Assembly: GCA_021816895.1 (NCBI GenBank)
Contig: JAKAWW010000001.1
Location: forward strand, 805,067-869,066
Origin: Microcaldota archaeon
Lineage (GTDB): Archaea; Micrarchaeota; Micrarchaeia; Micrarchaeales; Micrarchaeaceae
Reading direction: 5' to 3'
DNA: 64,000 bases
Part shown: one piece after another, positions 55,806 to 64,000 of the stretch
Layout of the letters: each line of letters opens with the position of its first letter
Numbering within the stretch: the stretch's first letter is position 1
The notes under the pieces: generated by a model
The model's database searches: none
Seen by the model: the letters and a program-made list of their open reading frames with translations, nothing else
What the model was told of the DNA's origin: nothing
Position numbers and translations under genes: made by a program

Positions 55806-58007
55806 TCAATCCAGGAACTGGCTTGCAGTCGGCGGCTCTGGGGGCTGGCCCTTCCTTGTGCGTATCTCCCTAACTATCTTGTCCTGCAGCTCCTTTGGCA
55901 GCTTCTCGTATCCTGCAAACTCGTAGTACCATATGGCCCTGCCCTGTGTAAGGCCCCTAAGGTCATTTGAGAATCCTTTTATTACTTCGGAAACAGGAAG
56001 CTTGGCCACTATCGCGACGCGCTCGCGCTCCTGCTCCACGCTTTCCACCAATGCCCTCTTGCTCTGCAGGTATGTTATTACATTTGACATATATTCAGGC
56101 GTAATGTTTATCGTGAATTTCTGCTTCGGCTCGAGCAGCTTCACCCCTGCGGTGAGCATTGCTGCGTATATGCCGCGCCTTATTGCTGGTATTACCTGCG
56201 CAGGGCCCCTGTGCACCGGATCCTCGTGTATTGTGGCATCAACGACCTCAACCAGCACGCCAGAGCACTTCTCCCTTGCAAGAGGCCCGTCCTTCACCGC
56301 TTCTGTGAAGCCGTCGACTATCAGCTCCATTACCTCGTTCATGTACTGCACGCCTTTCGTAACATCTGCAAGTATGCAGTTGTTCGATATGTATACAACG
56401 CTCTTTGCTATCTGCCTGTCCAGCCCTGAGGAAACGAGCGCCTCTATCGCAACTTGGCCCTTCGGCGCGCCCTCTCTTATCGTGCCTTCGTCAAGGCCCT
56501 TGAGCACCGACTCGCTCAGCGGCTCTACCTGTATGTAGAACCTTGAATGCCTGTTAGGGGTCTTTCCTTCTATCGGGCCTGCCTTCGACTCTATGGTCTC
56601 GTGGTATACGACAATGGGCTCGCTCGTTATGATCGGTATGTTGAATTCGTCGCGCAGCTTGGTCTCTATTATTTCAAGGTGCAGCTCTCCCATTCCGCTC
56701 ACAAGGTGCTCTCCTGTTTCTTGGTTTATCTCTATCTTTATGGTCGGATCCTGCTTTGAGAGTTCTCTGAGCGCCTCTATCAGCTTTGTTGTATCCCTTG
56801 AATCCTTGGCCTCTATGGCCTTTGTTACCACAGGCTTCGAATAATGGACTATCTGCTCAAAAGGCTCTATCAGCTTGCCCTCGCTGAGCGTGTCTCCGAC
56901 AGACACGTCTTTGAGCCCTACAAGCGCAACGATATTGCCAGCAGGCATGGAGTTTACTGCAACCCTGTCATGACCCATGTATATGCCGACCTGCTGCAGC
57001 CTTTGCGTCTGGGCCCTTCCAGAGATATAGAACTCTGTGCCCTTCTTTACCGTTCCTGAAAATATCCTCCCTACTGCCACTTCACCGCTGTGCTCGTCGT
57101 ATGTTATTCCGAATATTACCACGTTTGCAGGGGCATTTGCATCTACGCTAAGCATGGACTTGCCTTCCTGCGTGGCAAGGTCGCCGTGCCATATCTGGGG
57201 TATCCTGTACTGCTGCGCCTCCTTTGGCGAAGGCAGGTGATCAACTACCATTGAAAGCGTTGCCTCGTCTATTGGCGCTATCTCCTGGAGCTTCTTAAGG
57301 CCTTCTTCGCCTTGCGATGTGAGCTCGAAAACGTGCTTGAAGTTCACGTTGTTTTTCTTCATTAAGTATGTTGATATGGCCCACTTGTCCATTGCAGAGC
57401 CGAAGACAACGCTTCCTGCTTCTACGCTCACATGCCACTTGTTCATGAACTCTTCAGGCACGTACTGGTCTATCAGCTTGTTTATATCGTTGACAAGGGT
57501 TTGAAGGCGCTCGAATGTCTGCTCAGGGGTGAGCCTAAGCTCGTTTATGAGCCTGTCTACCTTGTTTACAAAAAGCACGGGCTTTGCCTTTTCCTTCAGG
57601 GCCTGCCTCAGCACGGTCTCAGTTTGGGGCATTACGCCTTCGACAGGATCGACGAGAAGCACAACGCCGTCGACAGCGCGCATAGACCTTGTCACATAGC
57701 CGCCAAAATCGACGTGGCCAGGAGTGTCTATCAGGTTCACGATGTACTCCTTTCCCTTATAGTCAAAACCAAGCGATATGTTGGCAGATTTTATCGTGAG
57801 CCTGCGATCCTTCTCTATCTGCTCGTAGTTTGTGTAGAGCACCTCCCCGGCGACGCTTTTTGATATTATGCCGGCTTGGGCGAGCAGCGAATCTGTGAGC
57901 GTGGTCTTGCCGTGGTGAACATGGGCTATTATCGCTATGTTGCGTATCTGCTCTATATTGCTCATCAGCTTCGATATCTCTTCAACAACATATTCCTTTC
58001 TTACCAT
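55806..58007 (-). CDS. fef2: Translation elongation factor EF-2
   Basis: 733 aa, full length for archaea. The G domain begins NIEQIRNIAIIAHV and the P-loop reads AHVHHGKTT: residue 31 is His where almost all translational GTPases have Asp (AHVDHGKTT). Later motifs are normal (DTPGHVDF, NKVDRLI). The diphthamide site DPVHRGPAQVIPAIRRG in domain IV is intact. It drives ribosome translocation. It follows rps7 by 11 bases, forming part of an S12-S7-EF-2 unit. Confidence 0.96.
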   Translation of the reverse strand: MVRKEYVVEEISKLMSNIEQIRNIAIIAHVHHGKTTLTDSLLAQAGIISKSVAGEVLYTNYEQIEKDRRLTIKSANISLGFDYKGKEYIVNLIDTPGHVDFGGYVTRSMRAVDGVVLLVDPVEGVMPQTETVLRQALKEKAKPVLFVNKVDRLINELRLTPEQTFERLQTLVNDINKLIDQYVPEEFMNKWHVSVEAGSVVFGSAMDKWAISTYLMKKNNVNFKHVFELTSQGEEGLKKLQEIAPIDEATLSMVVDHLPSPKEAQQYRIPQIWHGDLATQEGKSMLSVDANAPANVVIFGITYDEHSGEVAVGRIFSGTVKKGTEFYISGRAQTQRLQQVGIYMGHDRVAVNSMPAGNIVALVGLKDVSVGDTLSEGKLIEPFEQIVHYSKPVVTKAIEAKDSRDTTKLIEALRELSKQDPTIKIEINQETGEHLVSGMGELHLEIIETKLRDEFNIPIITSEPIVVYHETIESKAGPIEGKTPNRHSRFYIQVEPLSESVLKGLDEGTIREGAPKGQVAIEALVSSGLDRQIAKSVVYISNNCILADVTKGVQYMNEVMELIVDGFTEAVKDGPLAREKCSGVLVEVVDATIHEDPVHRGPAQVIPAIRRGIYAAMLTAGVKLLEPKQKFTINITPEYMSNVITYLQSKRALVESVEQERERVAIVAKLPVSEVIKGFSNDLRGLTQGRAIWYYEFAGYEKLPKELQDKIVREIRTRKGQPPEPPTASQFLD

Positions 58008-58018
58008 AAAAGCACCGA

Positions 58019-58756
58019 TTATTTAGCGCTCCTTGCCATCCTTTCTATCTCGTTCTTGCGCTTTATGGCATAGCTGTTAACGTCGTTCCTAGATGCAAGG
58101 ATAAGCTCGCCTGCAAGCGCATCCACGATCGTCTTTCTGCTTGCGAATGCGCCTATTATAGTAGCCATCGCTATGTTTTTCAGGGCTATGTCAAGCCTTC
58201 TGCTAGCGCTCACATCTACAGCCACGTTTGATGTTATGCCTCCGTATATTACCCTCGTTGTGTCCTCTATGGGAGCGCTGTATTCCAGCGCGTCAACGAG
58301 CACCTGGAGCGGATTTATGCCAGTCTGTGAGTGCACAAGATCAAACGCCTGCTCTATTATCTTGGTGACCTTTAGCTTCTTGCCCTGCAGCCTGCCTTCC
58401 GTCCTTATCACATGGCCGCTTAGCTTTTCGCCCGTGCCCCCGCGCATGAGTGAGTTTGCAAGCCTTTCAATTATGTTTATGCGCGCCTTCGAGAAATCAA
58501 TACTGCTTTCGCGCCTGTATGAATTGGGATATGCTTCCTTCTTAAGATTTATGTAGTTGCGCAGGCTTGGATCGTGCACCTCGACATCGTAGCTGTACTT
58601 GTTGAACAGCAGTATTTCGTTAATGCCTATTTCTGAAGTGCTCACGGCCTGCCTTGCAGGTTTCCTTCTTGCTTTTTGGGGCTCTGGCTTTGGAGCTGCA
58701 CTGGCTTGCTCTGCTGCCTTGACTTCTTGGCCTTGCTGATTTTTCACTTCCTCCAT
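58019..58756 (-). CDS. rps7: Small-subunit ribosomal protein uS7
   Basis: 245 aa, longer than many archaeal S7 proteins because of a 40-residue Ala/Pro/Lys-rich N-terminal extension. The core (EILLFNKYSYDVEVHDPSLR, ERLANSLMRGGTGEKLSGHV, and the beta hairpin VIYGGITSNVAVDVSASRRL) is standard. It assembles the 30S head. It starts five bases after S12. Confidence 0.95.
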   Translation of the reverse strand: MEEVKNQQGQEVKAAEQASAAPKPEPQKARRKPARQAVSTSEIGINEILLFNKYSYDVEVHDPSLRNYINLKKEAYPNSYRRESSIDFSKARINIIERLANSLMRGGTGEKLSGHVIRTEGRLQGKKLKVTKIIEQAFDLVHSQTGINPLQVLVDALEYSAPIEDTTRVIYGGITSNVAVDVSASRRLDIALKNIAMATIIGAFASRKTIVDALAGELILASRNDVNSYAIKRKNEIERMARSAK

Positions 58757-58761
58757 GCAGA

Positions 58762-59190
58762 TTACCTCTTGGGCTTCTCCTTCTTGCCTGTCCTTATAAG
58801 GTTCAGGTTTACGCCGTTTATTTCGACTACCTTGTACTTCATGCCAGGTATGCTGCCCATCTGGCCGCGCTGGGATCCGCCTAGGCCCTCTATGGTTACC
58901 TCGTCATGCTCATCTATGAAGCCTATGGAGCCGTCGCCAGGCACGTAAGCACCGACTATCTTGCTGTTCTTTATGAGCTGTACCTTTACGCATTTTATCT
59001 GGCCGGAGTGCGGCTGCTTCTGCCCAACGGCAAATTTCTGCAGCACTAGCGCCCTTGCCCTCGGCACTGGCCCCATCGGGTCATACTTTTCCTTCAGGTT
59101 GAACATCTTCCTCTTCAGCCACTTTTTGAGAAGCTTCTGATGCTTTCGCTGCCTTACAAGCTTCCTTGCTGCAAATTCACCGTTTGGCAA
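58762..59190 (-). CDS. rps12: Small-subunit ribosomal protein uS12
   Basis: 142 aa. PNGEFAARKLVRQRKHQKLL, GPVPRARALVLQKFAVGQKQ (part), PHSGQIKCVKVQLIKNSK and GLGGSQRGQMGSIPGMKYKV match archaeal S12 including the decoding-centre loop. The start is TTG at 59190, since no in-frame ATG exists upstream; it begins at the normal PNGxxAARKL position. It decodes with the A site. Confidence 0.95.
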   Translation of the reverse strand: MPNGEFAARKLVRQRKHQKLLKKWLKRKMFNLKEKYDPMGPVPRARALVLQKFAVGQKQPHSGQIKCVKVQLIKNSKIVGAYVPGDGSIGFIDEHDEVTIEGLGGSQRGQMGSIPGMKYKVVEINGVNLNLIRTGKKEKPKR

Positions 59191-59226
59191 TCAATCACTC
59201 TTTTTCCTATTCAATGTTATGAGATG

Positions 59227-59538
59227 TCAGCTTACACTTTCCTTTGCTGCTTCGATTATGTTCGAGTTTCCTTGGTCTATTATGGAAAGCATTGAAACAG
59301 AGAAAGGCTTTCCGCACACAGCGCCAAGCGCCATCGGATTGCCCTTGAACTCTATTATGCTTATGCCAGCAATCTTGGCCATGTGCCGTATGTCCTCGCT
59401 ATCAGTTTTTCTGCTGCTTGAAGCCACTATTACAAGCTTTGCATCTCCTTTCTTTATGCTGCTTGCAACGCTTCTGACTCCTAGCGCTACCTTTCCGCTG
59501 TCTACAGCTAGACGTATTCCGCTAGATAAATCTGCCAT
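59227..59538 (-). CDS. rpl30e: Ribosomal protein eL30 (L30e)
   Basis: 103 aa of the L7Ae/L30e fold: SGIRLAVDSGKVALGVRSVA, AKLVIVASSSRKTDSEDIRH and NPMALGAVCGKPFSVSMLSI. Only 36 bases separate it from S12, and the nusA gene normally found between them in archaea is missing. The RNA polymerase genes usually upstream are also absent here. Confidence 0.93.
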   Translation of the reverse strand: MADLSSGIRLAVDSGKVALGVRSVASSIKKGDAKLVIVASSSRKTDSEDIRHMAKIAGISIIEFKGNPMALGAVCGKPFSVSMLSIIDQGNSNIIEAAKESVS

Positions 59539-59612
59539 GCCATCAACATGAAAAGCGAGCAGCAGCTTTGCTTTAAGTGATTAATATTATGAAGGGAAAG
59601 GTATAAAAAGTA

Positions 59613-60386
59613 TTATTTATTTGCATTCTTGCTTTTCGCTGCGGGCCTGCTTTCCTGCCTTAGCAGCTTGATCGGATTTCCGACCATCGGCTCTATGTGC
59701 AGGTTAAGTATGCTCTCGAAAAGCTCTTCTTTGCTCAGCACCCTGTAGGAATTCAGCTTATTGTCGAGGAATGCTTTTATGTCATGCTCCGCATGGCCAT
59801 TTACCATTACGTATTCATCGGCAAACTTGTACCTGTCCTTGCCGCGCTCGCCCCATTTTACACTGTCGTATTTGTATACTATTACCATGTGAAACCCTGC
59901 CGCGCGGAGCAGCTGCTGCTTGTTCATGAAGGCTTCGTCGATGTTGACATGAGGGTTTATTATTACTATCCTGCCTGCTTCATCGACCATGCCCGTTATG
60001 AAGTCTGGAGGGTGTATGTATTTGTCATCAAGGACAAATTCTGGCTCGTACACTGCAGGCACATTGTTAGAGAGCAGCCACTTCTTTACAAAATCTTCAT
60101 AGATGCCGGTTACGTCAAGATTGTAAGAGAGCAGTTTCCTGCTTAGATGCTGCTTTGCAGTTTCACTACTGACAGGCTCCGCTATAACATGCGATCCTTT
60201 GAGCATTGCACCTGCATTGGCCTCCTTATTGTCAGTGGTGCGCAGAAAGAATTGCGCCTTTTTTGGCATGCTGCTCTGGTATTGCTGCATGTCTTCCTTG
60301 GCGCCGATGGCGCTTGACGCTGTTAGCTCCGTGCTGCTGCTCCCATCACCCGACACAGCATAACGTTGCATAATATATATTCTCAT
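59613..60386 (-). CDS. Unknown protein, possible degenerate nuclease fold
   Basis: About 257 aa; the first 35 residues are polar and may not all be translated (internal ATGs at residues 6 and 33). The middle YEPEFVLDDKYIHPPDFITG, then VDEAGRIVIINPHVNIDEAF recalls a PD-(D/E)xK core (E...PDF...strand), but the catalytic ExK position reads INPH. A helix-strand pair GFHMVIVYKYDSVKWGERGK follows. It lies upstream of eL30 in the same direction, 75 bases away. No confident family; nuclease activity would not be expected from what is seen. Confidence 0.45.
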   Translation of the reverse strand: MRIYIMQRYAVSGDGSSSTELTASSAIGAKEDMQQYQSSMPKKAQFFLRTTDNKEANAGAMLKGSHVIAEPVSSETAKQHLSRKLLSYNLDVTGIYEDFVKKWLLSNNVPAVYEPEFVLDDKYIHPPDFITGMVDEAGRIVIINPHVNIDEAFMNKQQLLRAAGFHMVIVYKYDSVKWGERGKDRYKFADEYVMVNGHAEHDIKAFLDNKLNSYRVLSKEELFESILNLHIEPMVGNPIKLLRQESRPAAKSKNANK

Positions 60387-60431
60387 TGCATATTTAAGTC
60401 TTTTTGAAAAAGCAGCGCTTTTTAGTAAATG

Positions 60432-61442
60432 CTAATGCTGGGTGACGAAATTGCAGCCTGCAGGCTGGGAAAAACTGTTGCTCAGTATAAGCTTTATGTA
60501 GCCGATATACGGCACCGATGCTACCACCTTGCCTTCTATGTCGCTCAACTTTATTGGATAGTTGCCGTACTGCATGTCTAAGCCAGGATTATTGTCCCCT
60601 TTTGTAAGCACATAGTAATTGCCGCTTGCATTTATTATTGCATAAATGCGGTGCACAACATATGCATCGCCTTCTTGATAGAATGAGTCTTCAGGTATGG
60701 TCTTATAAACGATGACGCTGTTGTTCCTGTCGCCTATTATGGTGTCGCCTGCTATTGTTATCGCGGTTGTATATGCCTCGCGCATTGTAGTGCCGTTCTG
60801 GAATGTGACATTTCTTGATCCACAAGTATAGGTTATTGCTCCGGTCTGCTCACCCTGGCTTACTATGCGATTCAGCGCGCTGTCGTAAAGCCCGATGGAA
60901 TAGCCCTTGTATATATATTGCGATACGGTTATGGTGTTGTGCGTGACATTATACGCGACGCAGCTCAGAAACTCGCCGTCCATGCTGCGATTCATTGCAT
61001 CAAACTCGCTTGCAGTCATGCTCACCACGGGAGCCTTCAGATCTCTTATGCTTTGCACGCCTTCTATGGCGATCATATCGCCCCTGTGCAGGTATGGCAG
61101 CATGCTGCAGCTCGGCACCACATTGAGCGGCGCGCTTGTGTGGAGCGCTGCGCCGAGGCCGAGCCAGAAAGCCACTACCACGACTACAGCTATTACTACT
61201 TCTATTACATTCTTTGCATAGCCCTCTTCGCGCACGCCGTTTATGAATTCAAGCACTATGAGTATTATTATCATGAAGAAAAGCACCGCGCCAATTATGA
61301 TGGAAATCGATGCGCTGCGCTGAAATAATATGTAAAGCACGAAAAGCAGGATTATCATTATATATATGGGCCACGTCTTCTGCTGCCTGCCTTTTGGCTT
61401 TTTAGCATTTGGCACGCTCTCGCGCGCCTGTTTTCTTGCCAT
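60432..61442 (-). CDS. sec11: Signal peptidase I, archaeal/ER type
   Basis: 336 aa. Three membrane segments (about 25-40, 46-66 and 80-100) precede the catalytic domain. VPSCSMLPYLHRGDMIAIEG has the nucleophile Ser (about residue 113). YVVHRIYAI has His in place of the bacterial Lys, as in ER-type Sec11. LTKGDNNPGLD has the Asp. A roughly 110-residue insertion with many N-x-S/T sequons separates the first and second boxes. It cleaves signal peptides of Sec-exported proteins. It ends just before the SMC gene's stop in the same direction, nine bases apart. Confidence 0.92.
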   Translation of the reverse strand: MARKQARESVPNAKKPKGRQQKTWPIYIMIILLFVLYILFQRSASISIIIGAVLFFMIIILIVLEFINGVREEGYAKNVIEVVIAVVVVVAFWLGLGAALHTSAPLNVVPSCSMLPYLHRGDMIAIEGVQSIRDLKAPVVSMTASEFDAMNRSMDGEFLSCVAYNVTHNTITVSQYIYKGYSIGLYDSALNRIVSQGEQTGAITYTCGSRNVTFQNGTTMREAYTTAITIAGDTIIGDRNNSVIVYKTIPEDSFYQEGDAYVVHRIYAIINASGNYYVLTKGDNNPGLDMQYGNYPIKLSDIEGKVVASVPYIGYIKLILSNSFSQPAGCNFVTQH

Positions 61443-61451
61443 CAAATCCGC

Positions 61452-64000
61452 TCATCTGCTACTATTGTCATGCGCCTGCTGCTCGTTAGCTTTCAGCGCA
61501 GATACCTCTATGCCGAAAGCCCTTGACTCGCCGTTTGTCTTGGTAACGCCTATTGCAGTGTCTGCCGCCACGATCATATTGTCGTTGTGGCTCACGATTA
61601 TCATCTGCGACTTCTTGCTTATCTCTTTTATTACCCTCGAGAGCTTCTTCGTGTTTTCCTTGTCTAGCGCAACATCTATCTCATCAAAGATGTATAGCGA
61701 CATGGGCTTGCACATCTGTATAGCGAACAGCAGCATAAGCATGTGCAGAGACTTCTCGCCTCCGGAAGGCACGATTGGAACCTTCTCCTTGCTGTTCGGG
61801 CCTTTTACCTTTATGAGAAGCCCAGAATTGAACGGATCCTTGCTGTCCTCTAGCTCCAGATAGCCTGAATCAGGAAAAGCGTAGCTGTACAGCTTCTTGA
61901 AATTTTCATTGACCGCCTTGAATGTATCGGTGAAAACACTTAGTTTCTTCGCGTCGATCTCGTTCATCATTGATATTATGGAATCCTTCTCGCTCCCCAG
62001 AACGGATATCTTTTGCCTTGCCTCGTTCACATCCCTGCTTTTCTCCTCGTATATCTCAGGCGCCTTCATGTTCACGGCACCGAGATTTTCTATGTCGGCC
62101 TTCCACAGCACGAGCTGCTTTTCAAGCTCTGCAGTGTCCTTGTCGAGCTCCTGCACAGAGCCGTAAGAGAGGAACTCGGCCTTTATGTCGTTGAGCCTTG
62201 TCTCGGCCTGCGCCTTCGCCGCCTCTATGCTTGCAAGGTCCCTCCTCAGCTTCTCGATGTCGCTGGACAGCCTGCCACGCTGCTGCGCAGCCTGCGACAC
62301 GCGCGCATCAAGCTCAGTGATCTGCTTGTATACTGCTGCAGATTTTTCGTCATGGCTCTTTATCTTTTCCTGCAGTACTTTTGCATCTTGGGAAAACTTT
62401 TGGATATGCTGCGCCGCGTCTTGCTTTTCCTGCCTCTGCGCCTTTTCATCAGCATCAATTGCTGCTATCTCATTAGTGATAGATTTCATCCTGGCTTCAA
62501 TCATCTCGTTTTCCTTTGACGCGGTGGCGATCTTTATCTTCAGCGATTCTGCACTGCTGCGCAGCTCCTTTATCCTAGAGGCGCTCTTTGCGCTCTGCGC
62601 GCCATGCGCGCCTGCAGCATAGGCATAAAGCATGTCGCTATTGCTGCGCAGCTCAGATATCGATGCATCAACGCTTGAAATCTCGGATTCTATGCGCTCC
62701 AGCTCTTTCTTCGCTTCAAGCATATTCTTCTCGCTGTCTTTTGACAGATTCTTCAGCTCTGAAGCCTTTGAAGCTGCAGCCTCTATGGAGCCTTTAGCGC
62801 TCTTTGCTTCGGATGCAAGGCCAAGCAGCTCTGCCTGCTTGCCTGCTATGCTCCTGCCTAGGCTTTCCATCTCGCTGCTCGATTCGCGCATATCCTTCTC
62901 AAGGGCTGCCCTTTCGGATTCAAGCGCCTTTAGCCTTGCGGCGAGCTGGGCAGGAGACTCCTTCATCGAGCCGCCGCTTATTATGCCTGCAGGCTCTATG
63001 ACTTCGCCTTCCAGCGTGACAAACCTGTGTTTGCCTATGCCTATTGATTTTGCTGCTCCTACATCATCAACAAGAAATGTGTTTGAGAATATGTACCTGA
63101 ACACCTTTTCATATGCCTTGTCGAAAGACACCAGGCTTATGAGCGGCACCGCGCCGCCCACATGCTCGGTATCGCCTTTTACAGCAAGCTCTTTTATAGG
63201 TATGAAGGTCGCCCTGCCAAGGTTTTTCGACTTTAGTATTTCTATCGCTTTCGAAGCGTCATCTATGGTGTCCATGACGAAGTAGCCCATCCTGCCTGAG
63301 GCTGCAGCCTGTATCGCAACAGCATATTTGCCTTCGTACGTGCACAGCTCCTCCGCAGTGCCGCGGAACCCCTTGGCTCCTTTCAGCGATGCGCTGATGC
63401 GCGAGCTGCTTCCGCCGAGCATTGCTAGCCGTTCCCTTATGTCTACGCTTTGCCTGTAGTTTTCATCAGTTCTGGCACGTATTGAATCGATGTGCAACTT
63501 TATGCTATTGAGCTTCTTGTTGAGCATCTCAAGCTCTTCATTGGAAGAGCGCATCGTGGCGTTGAGCTTTTCCAGCCTTTCATTTGCAGTGCTGGCTTCG
63601 CTCTGCACTGCACTGATGTCGTTTTCGGCGCTCTCGCGCTGGGCGGACCATCTTGCAATAAATGATTCGATGGAAGCTTTATTTGCTATTAAGCTCTCCT
63701 TTTTCGCATTCAAGTCATATAAGCGCTTCTGGTTGGATTCGTATGCGCCCTGTGAATCGCTTGAAGCGGCCTGACCAGGCAGCTCCAGCCTTGAAAGCTC
63801 GGCCTGCGCTGCTGCAAGTTCCTTTGACAAGCTTTCTATGGAAAGCCTGTTTTTGCCGAGCCCGCTTTCGAGCTTTGCGCTTTCCGCGGAAAGCGCCTTT
63901 CTGCGCTCGGCCATTTCGCCGATGCGCGCTTCGCTCGCCTTTATGCTTGCTTCCAGCAGAGCCATCTGCTTGCTTATCTCTTCGAGTGCCTTGCTCGCTT
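61452..64000 (-). CDS. smc: SMC chromosome partition ATPase, N-terminal part outside the window
   Basis: At least 849 aa; the frame is open to the last base, so the N-terminal Walker A head is beyond the window. Present are much of the first coiled coil, the hinge (KGFRGTAEELCTYEGKYAVA, FDKAYEKVFRYIFSNTFLVD), the return coiled coil, and the C-terminal head. The head has the ABC signature region VPSGGEKSLHMLMLLFAIQM (P in place of the usual L of LSGGE) and Walker B LYIFDEIDVALDKENTKKL. It organises and segregates the chromosome. Signal peptidase follows in the same direction. Confidence 0.94.
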   Translation of the reverse strand, partial: ASKALEEISKQMALLEASIKASEARIGEMAERRKALSAESAKLESGLGKNRLSIESLSKELAAAQAELSRLELPGQAASSDSQGAYESNQKRLYDLNAKKESLIANKASIESFIARWSAQRESAENDISAVQSEASTANERLEKLNATMRSSNEELEMLNKKLNSIKLHIDSIRARTDENYRQSVDIRERLAMLGGSSSRISASLKGAKGFRGTAEELCTYEGKYAVAIQAAASGRMGYFVMDTIDDASKAIEILKSKNLGRATFIPIKELAVKGDTEHVGGAVPLISLVSFDKAYEKVFRYIFSNTFLVDDVGAAKSIGIGKHRFVTLEGEVIEPAGIISGGSMKESPAQLAARLKALESERAALEKDMRESSSEMESLGRSIAGKQAELLGLASEAKSAKGSIEAAASKASELKNLSKDSEKNMLEAKKELERIESEISSVDASISELRSNSDMLYAYAAGAHGAQSAKSASRIKELRSSAESLKIKIATASKENEMIEARMKSITNEIAAIDADEKAQRQEKQDAAQHIQKFSQDAKVLQEKIKSHDEKSAAVYKQITELDARVSQAAQQRGRLSSDIEKLRRDLASIEAAKAQAETRLNDIKAEFLSYGSVQELDKDTAELEKQLVLWKADIENLGAVNMKAPEIYEEKSRDVNEARQKISVLGSEKDSIISMMNEIDAKKLSVFTDTFKAVNENFKKLYSYAFPDSGYLELEDSKDPFNSGLLIKVKGPNSKEKVPIVPSGGEKSLHMLMLLFAIQMCKPMSLYIFDEIDVALDKENTKKLSRVIKEISKKSQMIIVSHNDNMIVAADTAIGVTKTNGESRAFGIEVSALKANEQQAHDNSSR

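Noticed and set aside
1-64000. CRISPR arrays, insertion sequences, rRNA genes
   Set aside because: No spaced direct repeats, no transposase-like protein and no rRNA-like sequence were seen in the gaps or coding regions.

Overview
The window is a dense stretch of an archaeal chromosome. Its core machinery is archaeal throughout: PolB, Orc1/Cdc6, RNase P proteins Rpp30 and Pop5, exosome Rrp4/41/42, proteasome alpha, SBDS, histone, SRP54, SecY, EF-2 with a diphthamide site, Rpo12, and eL41/eL43/eL24/eS28/eL8/eL30. Three things point to a small acidophilic DPANN archaeon of the Micrarchaeota (ARMAN-2/Micrarchaeum type): class III signal-peptide surface proteins with a QSAMEYLMTYGW-type start, a DUF929 protein otherwise typical of thermoacidophiles, and intron-bearing tRNAs. 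This placement is inference from content; no database search was possible. Promoters look like TATA boxes (TTTAAATA/TTTATATA) about 25 nt before the start. Many first genes look leaderless, and internal operon genes often carry a GGTGA-type ribosome-binding site.

Layout. 1-1.8 kb: end of a site-2 protease and a pilin-like LamG surface protein. 1.9-18.9 kb, almost all on the minus strand: Lhr helicase with a phosphoesterase, ferredoxin, the L1-L10-L12 stalk operon, an intron-containing tRNA-Arg(TCG), RNase HII, class II ribonucleotide reductase, methionine aminopeptidase, PolB and a THUMP/FtsJ methyltransferase. 19.0-26.0 kb, plus strand: orc1, then the archaeal exosome superoperon (RNase P proteins, proteasome alpha, SBDS, exosome, eL43, an unknown gene, Rpo12). 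26-31.9 kb: PRC-barrel, zinc ribbon, histone, thioredoxin, HisRS, CysRS and a surface glycoprotein. 32-36.4 kb: eL41, SRP54, a possible 12-residue peptide gene, a DRG GTPase, a second intron-containing tRNA-Arg(TCT), and TatD. 36.4-43.4 kb: DUF929/membrane/V4R/SecY cluster, glycosyltransferase, a half-length TATA-binding protein and a geranylgeranyl-reductase-like enzyme. 43.3-50.1 kb: nuoHIJKLMN, the membrane arm of complex I plus NuoI. 50.2-53.3 kb: a surface protein with its HTH regulator and small unknown genes. 53.3-59.5 kb: eL8-eS28-eL24, a DMT transporter, a free-standing ThrRS editing domain, and EF-2-S7-S12-eL30. 59.6-64 kb: an unknown protein, signal peptidase and the C-terminal part of SMC (cut by the window edge).

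Highlights. (1) Both tRNA genes, arginine isoacceptors, carry introns inside the T-loop at 59/60. Each forms a textbook bulge-helix-bulge and restores the T-loop TTCAAAT; their hairpin loops share CATACGCA. (2) The TBP-like gene encodes only one repeat (98 aa) resembling the C-terminal TBP repeat, with no room for the other half. (3) A minus-strand mini-gene has a TATA box, a 12-codon Lys-rich ORF and a hairpin/T-run terminator that begins at the stop codon. (4) EF-2 has His in place of the P-loop Asp. (5) Gene directions diverge at orc1, suggesting a nearby replication origin. I saw no CRISPR array, insertion sequence or rRNA gene. No gene-free stretch exceeds 300 bases.
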